From: Pisaster brevispinus
Taxonomy: Eukaryota > Echinodermata > Asteroidea > Forcipulatida > Asteriidae
Direction of reading: 5' to 3'
NCBI GenBank assembly: GCA_023634235.1
Contig: JAMKCF010000015.1
Coordinates: 10,016,087 to 10,080,086 of the forward strand
DNA length: 64,000 nt
Under the pieces are notes generated by a model that was not told the origin of the DNA, did no database searches, and saw nothing but the letters and a program-made list of their open reading frames with translations. Positions 12,321 to 25,300 of this stretch are shown one piece after another (within the stretch, counting starts at the first letter, position 1; each line of letters starts with the position of its first letter). Position numbers and translations under genes: made by a program.

Positions 12321-13867
12321 GAGAATTGTATTCGAAATGATTGGTTTTTACCCAATTAAGATCTGTTCAATCTATGTTAACTCAATTTCCCTATTGGTTG
12401 AAAACATTTTAAATGAATATCAGCAAAGATCACTTGTTGATGTTTTCGTTCAAGTAGGTCTTTAAAATATTATCCTTCCGATCATTCTGAAAGTATACCC
12501 CCTTTTCTGGCCACGTCTGAAACCATATCAATCACATGATGGACATGTGAAGCCCACCACGGCATTGTTTATATAGACACCATTCCCTTTTAAAAAGTGT
12601 TAACACAATAAACAATGTTGCCTACACGGAACTGTTTAATATTCATGAATGCTTGAGCGAATCTTAAAGGAGTGGGTGCTCCTCGTTACATTAACTGGCC
12701 TAAATGGGCGCGTTTATCATTTAAAACCAACACATGGTTGCGTTATTATTATTAGTGGTATTTTTTATATTTATACTTTTATTATAATTTTTGGGGAATG
12801 TACCACTTTGCACCTTTCAAAATGGATGGCGTCATTTTCAATAACCATAGTTTGGGCATGTTTGAAGAAGGCCTATGTGTCAGAAATTTGATACATGACA
12901 CAGTAATGCAAAGTGTCACTGTGTTGGCCCTTTAATGTGATTGATGACGTGATTTGTCTTTGACGCAGACTAAGTTATGTATCTGATACCATGCTGGCAA
13001 AGTGTGTTTTCATAAATGTCGAAGTGATAATATCTGATAGCGGTTCTGCGCTGTTACAATTCTCATCGTAGTGAACTCATCGTCAGATTGTTGGATCATT
13101 GTTGGACTGCAGAACTGTTACCAGCTTTGGTGATTTAGAACCATTCAAAACCTAACCCCTATTCAACAACAAGTCTATCTATAGGTCTATGTTGACTCTT
13201 TCAGTGGAATGCAATCAAATATGGTTTGGGGAATAGTATGTGAATACAACTAAGTTTGCAATGTAAAAATGTTCTGTCATAAGCATAGACTTGATTGTGT
13301 CCTTTGGTGTCTATTGGTTGGAACATTAACAATCTTGGATATTAATCATAAAAAAAAGATCTGGCGAGTTTGTCTTCAAGACCAATCGAAAAGAATTGGG
13401 GAAAACAAGACTGACGTGACTAGAGAGGTCTTGCTCATCAGAGAGGATAGGCGTTTAGCCGTCTACACAGCTACAGGCCCAACCTAAAAGATAAGCTAGA
13501 GAGTACAATTGATGATGTAAATGTTACATTAACACCCACATGCTCCGCCATTAACCTATCAGAAGATCGATTCGATTTCCAATACTGATCTATATCAACA
13601 TAAAGACTTGAATTTCACGGGTACTTATCTATGGCACAATGATTGTGTTAATTAGTCACATCTCAGTCAGTATCACGTCACATGCGGCCTTCAGAGGTAC
13701 GCGTGCATTATGTGTAAGGCAAGAATAGCAAGATTGATTCAATACATGACGTACTTTCAAAAGTTCAGTCGATATAAATATATAAATACCTGTAACTATA
13801 TTTCACTTACGGTAATTTACACAGTTTTAAGAGCTTAATAATATGCAAGTTTATTGAAGTCTTAAAT

Positions 13868-13921
13868 ACGCAAGCTTATTGAACACAGTGTTCAATAAGT
13901 AATGTTCAATAAGCTTGCGAT
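13868..13921. repeat. Perfect hairpin with internal palindrome
   Basis: CGCAAGCTTATTGAACA at 13,868 is repeated in complement at about 13,904-13,920, and between them CTTATTGAACAC-A-GTGTTCAATAAG forms a perfect 12-bp-armed palindrome. The outer words AAGAGCTTA and TAAGCTCTT (13,829 and 13,924) extend the symmetry, so the locus is a nested fold-back. Confidence 0.75.
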
Positions 13922-16440
13922 TCTAAGCTCTTCAGGCATTGTAAACAAATGTTGACAATCAGGTAGATTTTTCCCAATTTCTTAAAATTCTGAGTTAACA
14001 TTCGAGAAGTTGTTACGGACTAAATGTGTGTTCATATAAACTTTGGAACATTGCTTGTCATTTCACGTACGGTAATTTGAATAATAGAGGGGAGGAATTC
14101 GTTTTCTTTTGGGTCGGAACGTTTTGTCATGGTTTGTATTTTATAATTTGTCTAAATTTTACATTTGTATTTTTACATACACGTTACATTTACATCCCTT
14201 TTAAAGTAGGTTGCAGTATAGTAAATTAACACCTTTCATATGTTGTATAATGATGGTCCGTATGAATTCTAGAGAAAGGTAACTTCTATGTAAACAAACG
14301 TGATTTTTGACCCAGCCCTGATCATTCTTCACGACAGCTTCCACCTAGCTCCAAATATTTGTTGATATACGACTTGCAAAATGACGGGCGAAAATATCGC
14401 TATGAATATAAGCATGTCTGTCCAAAACATACAAACGAAGCTCACTAATCAAACCGGTCAAATAGTGCTGCAGTTCGGTAGGGATTGAGACATGACCACT
14501 CTACCTCAGTGTAACATAGCAGATATGAAATCGGTCGAGTTCTAATAGAGAATATCACCGTTTGGCGGTCGTATATTCGTTTTTTAACCTACACTTTGAA
14601 TACGTGAAAACTGATGACGTCATTAGAAAGTTGAATGTTCATTGTAATTGCAAGCAGAAACAGGTGAGTTCCGGCCATGGTTTTTAGCATTCTCCGTTAT
14701 CTTCAGTCAGATCTAAACTTCCAATTCAACAACGACAAATGCCGACGTTCTGTTGTTAACCTTTACAACTTGATCAGAGACCAACTCAACAATTTTACCT
14801 TATAAAGCTCATAATTGAATTAAACGGAAGCACTTTTCTTTCAATCCTATCGACTTACATTTGAATATACAATGTACATGAATGACTTTACACCAGTGAT
14901 TTAGCTAAAGAAACCATCTTCTTGTAAAGGAATGCATGCTACATTAAATCTTAGATCTTTTGCACAAGTCCACTGCGAACATATACCTAGCATTTGTATG
15001 TCTAGATTCTTGGACCGGTTCCTTACTTCTTGGCTTTAACTGTCCCCTTCATTGCATCTGATGAACATGAAGTAGGGGCCTAGTTGTTGTAACGAAAGCT
15101 CATGCAGTTTTGTATGTAATTAGTTCGTCTTTAAGTGCTACCAGTATCTTCCTTGTATTTTCATGGCTTTAGAATTTGCAAAGTTTCAGTGAGATTTGAA
15201 ACTTTCTCTTTCTTTCTCACTTTTTTCGTCCTCTTTCAAAATAAAAAAAAATTTAACGAAAGACTGCAACTTGCAATTTACAACGAGAATCACAACGATG
15301 CGAAATAAACAGGATATCACACGTTTTTACCAACAACATCCGACCATTCAGAAAATCAGCTTCTAATTTATGTTTCCAGAGTGTAGCTAGGCTATAAGAT
15401 GTCTATTGTGTCTAGTTACCAGACACGTTGAAGGGACAGTTAACACTGAAGGTTGATGATATTTTGGAATGCTCCCTTAGTCCTGGTTCCAGCTTTCAGT
15501 ACTGTACAGTTACTAACCTGAGCTTAACCAGATCGCCACCATCCGCAACCCATTCATGCACACCTGTCGCAAAGCTTTTAAGTGGGTTTGATTGGCCGAC
15601 AACACATGCGCTTACACTGAAGTATCGTCAAACGCCGACTGGGGGTTACTTTGAGGTTAATGGTTGGGTTTGGAGATATCCAAGAGGGAATTCAGTCATT
15701 TAGTGTCAGACCTATTTTATGACTGATAAAATAACTTAGTCTGCATGACGCATTATTTTACAATTGTATTGTTCTGTAACACCTACGATTACGAACAGGT
15801 AAAAAGTGTAAGACTGACCTGTGCACTGTTGTTTGCAGTGAAATTGTTGGAGTTTCTTTAAGCAGGGTGTACTTTTTGTAATTACTTCATCAATTAATTA
15901 CCATAAACTTTACTTGGTAAAGAGCACTTGTTGAGTTTATAAAACGTTGTTAGAAACGACCCCCTTTAATAAGTGATGTAGTTTTAGAGAAAGAGGAAAC
16001 ATTTTCACCAACAAATTGAATCTAAGAAAGGCTTTGGGCATGAAACAGCACACAATTCTATGCAACAAGGGTGTTTTCTTTTCCTTCATTATCTTTTTGC
16101 AACTTCGATGACCAATTGAGCCAAGATTTTACAGGTTTGTTATTGTATGCATCACAACTGTTGGGATACATCAAGTGAGAATACTGGTCGTTAACAATTA
16201 CCAAAGCATTTCTAAGTAAAAACAAATGAGGAAACGTCTGTAGTATGATCACAAAAAGCTGCACAACCTCCACATCTATCCACTGCATAGAGTGGTGTTA
16301 CACAATGATACTTTCTCCTTTCTGAAGGGTAAATCACACTGCGCGTGCCAGCACATGGTGAGTGAAGTGTGTCTATATTAAGTGCCATTCCTTGCAGGGT
16401 GTTAATCCAATACACGTGTGTGACTAAGAAGCAACCAGTA

Positions 16441-16640
16441 GTAAAACATCAAGTAACGAGTAATTTGTTGTGATAACTAGAGATTAGTGTTGATAACAAG
16501 TGATTAGTGGGATAACTAGTGATTTGTGGTGATATCTTGTGGTTAGTGTGATAACTAGTGATTAACGGTGATAACTAGTGATTAGTAGTGACATCTTGTG
16601 GTTAGCGGTGTTACCTAGTGATGATAGTGGTGATGACACA
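16441..16640. repeat. Degenerate tandem repeat around GTGATAACTAGTGATTAG
   Basis: About nine imperfect copies of a word of about 21 bp built from GATAACTAGTGATTAGTG, with variants such as GATATCTTGTGGTTAG. Copies are diverged, so this is an old minisatellite. Confidence 0.8.
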
Positions 16641-17498
16641 GTTCATTGTCAGGATATGCTGCATATCATCAAACACCAAGATCTGCTGGATGCATGTATT
16701 ATAAAACAGATCTCTGGTTTCAACCAATATGGTAGAATGTTTGTGATTGAAAAAAAAAAAAACAAGGATAGAAATATTTGAGCAAACGAACACGATATTT
16801 GTTTTTATCAACCGAACACAGTCTGTATTATATTAACTTGTGCTGGCTGCTTAATTCACCATACTTTCCTGGAGTGATGTTTCTCGAAAATATTTAATTT
16901 TGTTGTTGGGAATAACTGGTACTCGTGGTGTTCAGCGGTACAGTGGTAAACGCATTTATTCAACTATTATAATGTATGCCTACATGTTTTCTGATACTCG
17001 ACGGACGGATGGACGTATGGACGTATGGACCAATCGCCAGGACTGCCATATTGAAGGATATGCAGTTTTCATAGAGGGGTTCAATCAGAGGACATTGTAA
17101 TTTGTGCACTGTACAGTGTGATTTAGCTGACGAGTGGGGTCGAGGAAATGGGCCATAGCATGGCCATATCGACATCACCAGCTGTTACTACGTCATCAAA
17201 GACAGACAGCACATACGGAAGATAACCACGCACGAATATTGCCCAATATCCAGCTAATAATTAACCGTCCTCAATTAATCAATGGCAGCTAGCCCAAATT
17301 ATAATCCAATCACAAGTTCATTAACTTCATTGTATGTTCAGTCACTTATTTTATGTTATTTTTCGTGTAGCATCTTGACGTTGTTACACCACCACGCGGT
17401 GGTTGTTTTATCCAGAAACACCACAACTCATAGTCTAGTTGCTGCAAACCTTTATTACTAAAACTTATAAGACCGTATTTCCACCATGCAAAGTTTCA

Positions 17499-17630
17499 AA
17501 TAATAATCTTATTGTATTGCACTGTGCTATACTGTATTAGTGTAATGTTTTGTGTTGTATTGCTTTGTATTGTATTGTATGGTGTTGTATTATGTTGTAT
17601 TGTACTGTACTGTATTATATTGTATTCCGA
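17499..17630. repeat. TGTATTG-type simple repeat
   Basis: A run of TGTATTGTATTG, TGTACTGTACTG and related pentamer words with interruptions. It gives a spurious Leu/Tyr/Cys/Val-rich open frame on the plus strand. Confidence 0.85.
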
Positions 17631-20600
17631 AACTGGAACAAACCCCATACCCTTGGGAGGTTTACATCAGATATAATGATGTAAATAACAAAAAGTATAG
17701 GTATAACATGCATCTGACATATACTGTGACAACAGTTCTCTCAACGATCAATTTAACGCATTATATTAATTCCATAGTTTCCATACAGTTTAATACATTA
17801 CAAACTATTTTAGGTTAAAATAGATTCTTTAAAAAAATAATAATATAAAAACCTGTTGGATTGAGTCAATCTGCGAATTCCTATAATTTGAGCGGTTCTT
17901 GCCTTGCACTTGTTTTAATAACCGTACCGCAGGAATAAACGAAGGTCTCTTGATGTAGTTTGCATTGTGTACAGTTCAGGTTTGTTTGTCATACATTGTA
18001 ACTGTGTATTTTGGATGACCGGACTCTGCTGACAGCTTCCCAACTAAGTTACATCACATTTCAACTCGCCTATCTTCCTTTAAGCTTTCAACGAGAACTT
18101 CAAACATTAAGTCATTCAACAATACATGATCAACTGATGAAGACTTTATAATTTTCCCCATCGCCAAAAATATTACCAGCAATTTTCTTTCTGAGACGAA
18201 GCAATAACGACCGGAATGTGTGTCTGGCTTCTTACGGGGCGCTTCTACCGATTTATTCAGTAGAGCAGCTTAAGTCATCATTTGTCTTCATTTTCTCGCA
18301 GTTCCTGGAGTGGAAATTTATTCGCTGAAGTTATTGGAAGTATTAAGGGAAGGAAGGGCGCGCTGTAACCCAAGAGCTTCAAGACCTGTTTTATAGTGCC
18401 CAATAAAGTGGGCAATTGTAAATTACAAGTGGTTTTAATAACGACGCTGCGACGTTTTGATATCAAGTTACCATGATTCTAATGTCAGAATTCGCCATAC
18501 GCTCGGGAATGGCCGAGGTGTATTCAAATAAGCATACTGGGATACTCTTTGAAAAATCAGAAATAATATTTATGGAATTACACAAGAACGCATGTTGGTT
18601 AAATTGTTATACATTCGAATGATATTGATTAATGTATTTTTGTTTCTGTAAAACTGCAATATTAAACTTTTACTATGTCTGATAGTGGTCTGACAGTTTT
18701 GAAATCGCTTAGAACGTTTATTGAGAAACTAGTCAGTATCACAAATGATAACAAAAATGGCTTCACTTGTATGTTCTTAGTTACACGATCATCATAAATT
18801 TCTCATGGGATTTTTGCTAATGAAAAGGGAAGTACATTTTATTTTGACCATTATTAGGCCTATCTGTTTCTATTTGCCATTGCGACATAATGAACATGTT
18901 GTCTTCAGGTGTCATAGACCCTTTGACAATAACTAATATTCGCGTGCTCGAGGTAAAATTGAAGACTGCAACAAGCTATGGTGCGAGCCACACCGGCTGG
19001 TATGGGCGTCGGTCACCCATCGCTGGCGGTATTTGTCTGCGGGGAGGCTCCCAGTTCCAGGCGACTTACTGACGGTAAGACCCGGCCTGATCCAGATCGT
19101 TGTCTTCCCGCATGATTCAAGCATTCACTCACGCTTCGGTGGACAATATGAAATTGAAACTCAAGTTGAACTTGATTTTGGTAATGGATGATACGTCTAA
19201 ATGAAATAATAGTTCTCTTTATTTACGTTGATTTAGAATGATAGCATCGCCTCATCTGCCATAATGTATCTTTCAGTACAGGCTTGGGGCCTATTGAAAT
19301 CTTACTCTGTCAACATTTTAGGCCATTGTATTTTGTTTCCTACAACCTATGTTTGTTAGCATATGTCGTAGTATTTGACGAACTTCAGTCATAGATGTCT
19401 AGCTGCGTTGCTGCCAACTGCACACATGGGCAACCGGCGGGAGACGTCAATTCTAGTTACAACTCTGCGTTTAGCGGACGACGTTTAGCGGACTTCTCGC
19501 CTGCCATGCGTCCCGTAGCCGGCGTGTCTACTACGGCCATCCGCTCCACTGCCTGCCCTCCGTACAACCAGATTTAACTCTTTCATCTTAAAGAAAACTA
19601 TCCAATTTCTCCTGCTTGCCAGCTTTCAAGTCGTCGTTGAGACTCGCCCGGATGTTCCGGGACGGGATACCGTGCTGGTTTGATCTCCGGAAGTTGAGCT
19701 CAGCTAAGAACCTGCGTGCCCATACAACCAGCAACGTGTCATCCAGCCTCAACTAGCGACAGACCAGTGTAAATAGCCACCGGCTTCCACAAGGGCATGC
19801 CATTCGGGGGTGCGAGAAGCTTCCATCTAGAACTTATCCAGTCGCATACTTGTTGGTTTTACCATCATCTTTATCATAAAGAAAATTTGACCGGGAGTAT
19901 CAGCTGTGTAAATCAAACGTGTATGTCATCTGCTGCTGATGGTTTAGAGCATCCTTGTGTAGGTTGCTCTTCATCACTGGTCACATAGGTCCACGTAACG
20001 CACATCAAGTCAGTTGTTAACTTGTGCATATAAACCATTCTTGAGTCACGTCCATAAAGAGGTCTCACAGAGCACTTCTGGCCTCCGTGAGTTTAGGTTG
20101 GATGATCTCTTTAGTACCTTGTACCATAAAGCAATGAGTGCTTCCGTCTAGACAGTGTCATCCGTGCAAATAAAACGATCTTCAAAAAGTAAGTTGCAAC
20201 AAAATTATTGTATCCTTCTAAAACATCACGTTCTATAATTGCAAATCCGATTGCGCTTACCACGACAGTGTTTTAATTCTCTGGTTGAAGGAAAGTGTAC
20301 ACATTAGGCGAGTACAAGGAAATGTTGCTCATTTTGTTAGTTGTGAATTGCCAGGGATGAGTTACCGATTGTAAGAATGCTTAATTGCTGTGGCAAAGCA
20401 ATTAATATTGGTTTGCAGTCTCATCAAAACGTCTCATCGTGAATAACTCATATCAAGTAATATCCAATGTGTGTTTGGACGAAGTAGCCGTCAATGAGAA
20501 GCATTGTGGACACTAAACCTGTGATAATTCCATCTTGCTGCTCAAGATTAGAAAAAGCATTCTACAGATACTTATTACTTGCACTATACTTATACATTTT

Positions 20601-21084
20601 GTACCCAATCTGTAGAAGATGATATCTGACTTTGTACCCAGCTTATACTATACAGTTCAGTTGACACTTAACTGATAAGCAAATATCCGTTACATTGTCT
20701 TAAAAAAAGCAGATTCAGCATTTCAGAAACTAATACTAATCAAATATATTTAGCATCAGTGTTGCGTTAAAAAATAATCGGAACACATGTGTGATCCTGT
20801 GTTCTAAGCTGACACGCCGTCCATCTTATTGACGTGTCGTGTCAGGGTGTAGTTTTGGCGATTAGTACTACAGTGTATATAAAAATAATCATGCGCAGAA
20901 ATATAACTTTTTGAAATATGGTCATTCACCAAACTTGCGTAGAATTTCTTTCTGCAATAATGTATAATACCAGAAGACACATTTACATGTGGTTACTTGT
21001 AATAACAATTTGGTTTGATATTTTCGTAAATATTGTATCAATTTTTTGTTAACTGTTGAAACAGTGCTGTAAAAGTTTAATACA

Positions 21085-21450
21085 TAAACGCGGTCTAGCG
21101 TGTCGGATTCAAGTTGTGGTGGGTAAAGTCATCTGAGGATTGGTTCAAATCCTGGTTGTTACTCTCCCCTTGTTCCTGAGGAAGTCACTTGTAATTGCTT
21201 CTCTTCACCTGGCAGTAAATGTATATTTGTGGTGTTGGAGATTGTTGATGTGAAATTCAGTGAATCCTTCTTAGAGCCCATTTGACTGTCGGTGCTGCCT
21301 ACTCACAAGGAGCTGAGATGGTTTCAGGAATGCGTAGTGTGCAATAAACATGGGTCATAATAGTACTAGTAGTGAACCGCGATTGGCCCACGAGGATTGG
21401 CTTGAAAAGCGCCTAATAACTACATGTTATTGTCAATATAATTGAATTGA
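21085..21450 (+). mobile_element. tRNA-derived SINE-like element
   Basis: A perfect RNA polymerase III B-box-like word, GGTTCAAATCC, lies at 21,144-21,154, preceded by an A-box-like TCTAGCGTGTCGG at about 21,096. A conserved-looking SINE body follows for about 280 bp, with CTTGAAAAGCGCCTAATAAC near its 3' end. The head does not fold as a complete tRNA cloverleaf, so I call it a SINE and not a tRNA gene. Confidence 0.55.
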
Positions 21451-22104
21451 ACTGTAATTGTCCCTCTAATATTGGTAACAACAAAATTGTCATATTTCTT
21501 TGTTTCAAAAGTAACGATTGTTAGTTAACATGTCGTACTTGCTGTCGTTAAATCAAATAATTACTCGATTTTATGTATGGTGCGTTTGAATTGTTAGAGG
21601 TTAAAACCCAGACTATTATCATGCTGAGCCTGTCTGTTCCTTTGAAATGATTTTGGAAAGCTCCCAGAAAATCACAATTAATATGCATCCTGTTATGCTT
21701 CCTAATTAAGTATAATGGGCATCTTTAGTCTCGATATCCGTATTAACAGGCTCGTGTTTCCAATATGCGTGTTATTGCAACGTGAATGTCAAGGAAACCA
21801 ATCTGGCCACCATTTGCAAGAATCATTACGTTATTTGAAACTGACACTGGGTGCCAGACATGCTGAAAAACACCACTAAACAGTAAACTGCAACATAAAC
21901 TATAATTAGGCTATTTCAGGTTTTCTGTACCAGCAAAAAGATATCATTTACGTGGTTGAAGTGTTTTAGTAACTGACATTCTGACATCAGCGATATTGTG
22001 ACATTCCAGCAGGTTTGTGAGTTAATTGTAGAGTGTGCCTTTTGATGTATTGTGGTAGTTGACTCATTTAATCGTTCATATTTAATTGTTGTCTTCGACT
22101 ACAG

Positions 22105-22354
22105 GTCTGGTCATCAGCATGTATACAACAACGGACAATCGCCTTGGACCCTTTACAGTCATGCATTCGCTGAGTATGATGTTCATTCTACTGCTAGTCT
22201 CCTTCTCCAGGCTTGCTATGAGCCAACCATTTCCATCTCGCGACGAGGAATTATTCATCCACCAAATGTCAAACCCAGAGTCAGTTGCGGACACGAAGCT
22301 CCTTCCAGATGGAGCAGAGACAAAAGATTACATTTTTCAAGACGCCCGTAAATT
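22105..22354 (+). CDS. NDNF: NDNF coding exon 1
   Basis: The exon begins after TTCGACTACAG and ends before GTAAGTATG at 22,355. It carries 14 nt of 5' UTR, the start codon at 22,119 (A at -3), the signal peptide and the family motif RDEELF. It ends in phase 2 with TT of Phe79. Confidence 0.88.
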
Positions 22355-25300
22355 GTAAGTATGTTTGTATTGGCGTTTGGTTTAAAGTCGTAGTCACTTT
22401 TGTGTCAGTAGTCAGCAACAAAAGTTTGCAACTATTGTAAGCTGTCGCACACAATTTCTGAACTGCGCATGATAAAAACCTTAATGTGTTGGCTTCCCTT
22501 GCCAGATTTGCACATTTTCTCTCAACCCCCTCATTGCGTGTTTTCTGAGTCCACAATGGGTCATCGGTTCTCCTTTGTTTCAGCTAGCTGACCTTTTAGT
22601 CAAATTCCCACCCTCTACAAATAGTGCTTTCACGGGAGCTACAGGTAAAACAAATATTTTAAATCGGGCAGCTTACTCTTTGACATTCGAACTATGCAGA
22701 AATCCCCCCATGGGACCAATGAAAATATTATCTCTGACCTCGCCTTGACCCGCACGTTACCCGGTCCTGGTGGATGTGACCCCCGCAGCAACCGCTACCC
22801 TCGCCATGTAGAAAAGACACTTAGTCCACGCACCCACCAAGCCGTTTCATATCTCCAAGCAAAATTTGTTAAAACTTGGCACAATCAGAGGTTTGATATT
22901 GAAAAGAATTATAGTTACGATGTTTAGTTCATTAACACCTCAATAGTAATCAATCCGAGATGCACGTACAGGTACCGTGTTTTTTTTTTTTTTTTTTTAT
23001 AGTGCGTGATTTATCCCCCTGCAGTTGAAGTACACTTATCTCCATAAATCCGTTTGACTCTAAAAGGGCCTACTTTGGTGACTGGAACAAGTTCTGCTGA
23101 GGCTTATCCTAGGGATGTGGTGACTCGTGATTAAATAATTACTATAGTTTGGTCATTAATCAGTTCCTAAAACCATCGTGTTAAACAACTGAAACACAAC
23201 GTGTTAAGACCGAACGTTTATTTATGCAGATGAAAGTTTTTTTCGCGTTTCCAGAGGAAGTTCAGGTGTTAAATCCGTTTGTATCACCAGAGCATATTGA
23301 CCGGAACATATTGACCGGGAAGCCTGAAGCCAGGTTGGCACAGTTCGATGTGTATAACAATTAATGACTAGAGTGGGATAGTTTATCAGTTTTTGCGCTT
23401 CTTCCTGTTCTTCAACACCTTTCATTTTGGGACGCACCTAGGAAATGTCTTTCTCAAATTGCTGCAGTTTTTGCACATAACAAAATGCTTAATTAATGAA
23501 GATTGGCAAGCTAACATGGATTTCCAATCCAGCATGATCACTCATGATCAGACAGACCTTACAGTTCTATGCTCAGACCTCAGTGTCGAATTGGTTTAAC
23601 AATTATTTTGTCGTCCGTACGGTGAACTTCAAAGCAATGGCATACCATGGGAAATGACACTGTGCAAATAAACTACAGTGCTTGGGCGTGAAGATGATGA
23701 TAAATTGTGGCGTTCTGCCAGAAGCTCGAAACCTGCCAAGAGAAAGGCTAAAACTTTAACCCCAGGGTTCTGCTCATTTTATTAATATAATCCTAATCCA
23801 ACATAATTTACAGAGACAAGTAGTTGGATTCGGATGGGTTGGGGGCGTTAATAGAACCATTACGTATACAATTTAAGAAGTCGTAATGCAGTTTAGTTGG
23901 TGTGGTTTGGTGTACATTTGTATTCACTTATATCAACCAAATCAACCACTTTAGTCCTCGTGAAAAGAAGTTAGGCCCTCCATTGCTGACTTCAAGAGGA
24001 TTGTGATTTTATTGATTCTCATGAATTTAAATTAATCTGCTGAACAGAGCAGCTGCCATAAGAAGTCACAGATACATGGTTCCTCTTCAATACGTTTTTC
24101 TGTACCTACTCGTAATTCGTCAATGTGAAACCATTTCAAACACAAAAGCAGGCGACGCGTCCGTCCGTTGGACCTCTGTTAGACTAGCCCCGAATTTCAA
24201 CCGATATGAGGTTTGGGGTTTTTACGGGTATGTTTTTATTGAAGTTGGGGTGTGACACTTGTGACTGTTAACCAGAGTTCATAGGGTCGTCTGCAGATAT
24301 GGGATCGTCACGACTTCAACATTTTAGCAGGAGACCATTGGCCATGCCATGGGTGTTTTGACTCTGTTTGGTTATTGTCATAATGTGAACATGCAGGACA
24401 GTCATATCAGATACGTTCTAATATTTGTGTATACAAACAATTTGTAGCCGTCTATCAATCTATGAATGCTTTACACGGTAGTCCCGCACTAAGAATAAAT
24501 TGAGCTCCTCGCGAAAACACAAGGTCTACGTTTTAAAACATTTGGTAATAATTTGGCAATTCTATTTCGTCGCTATTTGGCAACTGCTAATTATGTATAT
24601 TTCAATGGGAACAAAGTTAGTTTCCTATTTTTTTAAATCCACATTTTGATTCTGTGCCATGGAAAAGTAGAATTTAATTTGTTCAATTTGCTACGCTAGT
24701 GAATGACTGGGTTGGTACTTGACCTGAATCTGAATCGCAATGTGAAGACGTTTTTCAAATTGATTTACAGTCATGCTTTATATGTTTTTCATGCTTAACA
24801 CTCCGATATTGAAGTTTTAATGTAATGTTTTTTCCCAACAGTTTTTACTTCCTAGTTGAAGAAGACAGCGCACCCGTAGCGATTACAGTCACACCTTGTG
24901 CAGCTGAACTTGAGTGGACTTTGTCTCTTATGGATTTACCTGAAGATGGAAGTGGATCAAGTACGTATACTGCTGTGCATCATGTAATCATTCTCAGATC
25001 AGGTCTTATTGTAAAGTGTCTGAGGTTCCCATTACCTGACTCTCCAACTTCTTGAGGGGGGTTTAACGTCACTTTCGTTACCTAAATCAATCAATTTTGA
25101 GTTGAACAAAGAACAATTTACTACAGCAGGATTTGAACCTGCAACTTCCGGATTAATGTACCGGCGCTCTACCAGTGTTGGTGGTCTCAGGCCATTCAAC
25201 CTGTAATTGCCGTGTAGCCAGGGATCACACCCAAGTTTACGATACAACCTGGGAAGCGACAGGAAAGGGATCACCTTAAGGGGATGCAACTTTTTATTTC

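Larger units (their letters stand above)
8956..22104. other. Gene-poor region 5' of NDNF
   Basis: About 13 kb without a supportable coding exon. It holds the simple repeat at 9,357, small fold-back elements (10,006; 10,475/12,141; 13,868), degenerate tandem repeats (16,441; 17,499) and a tRNA-derived element (21,085). A non-coding first exon and promoter of NDNF should lie here, because the first coding exon starts after a splice acceptor at 22,103-22,104. CpG-rich stretches at about 18,960-19,110 and 19,400-19,760 are the most promoter-like parts, but nothing proves it. Confidence 0.45.

Noticed and set aside
25117..25192. Possible functional tRNA gene on the minus strand
   Set aside because: A and B boxes and T-arm are good, but the anticodon arm is mismatched and lacks U33; better seen as a SINE head.
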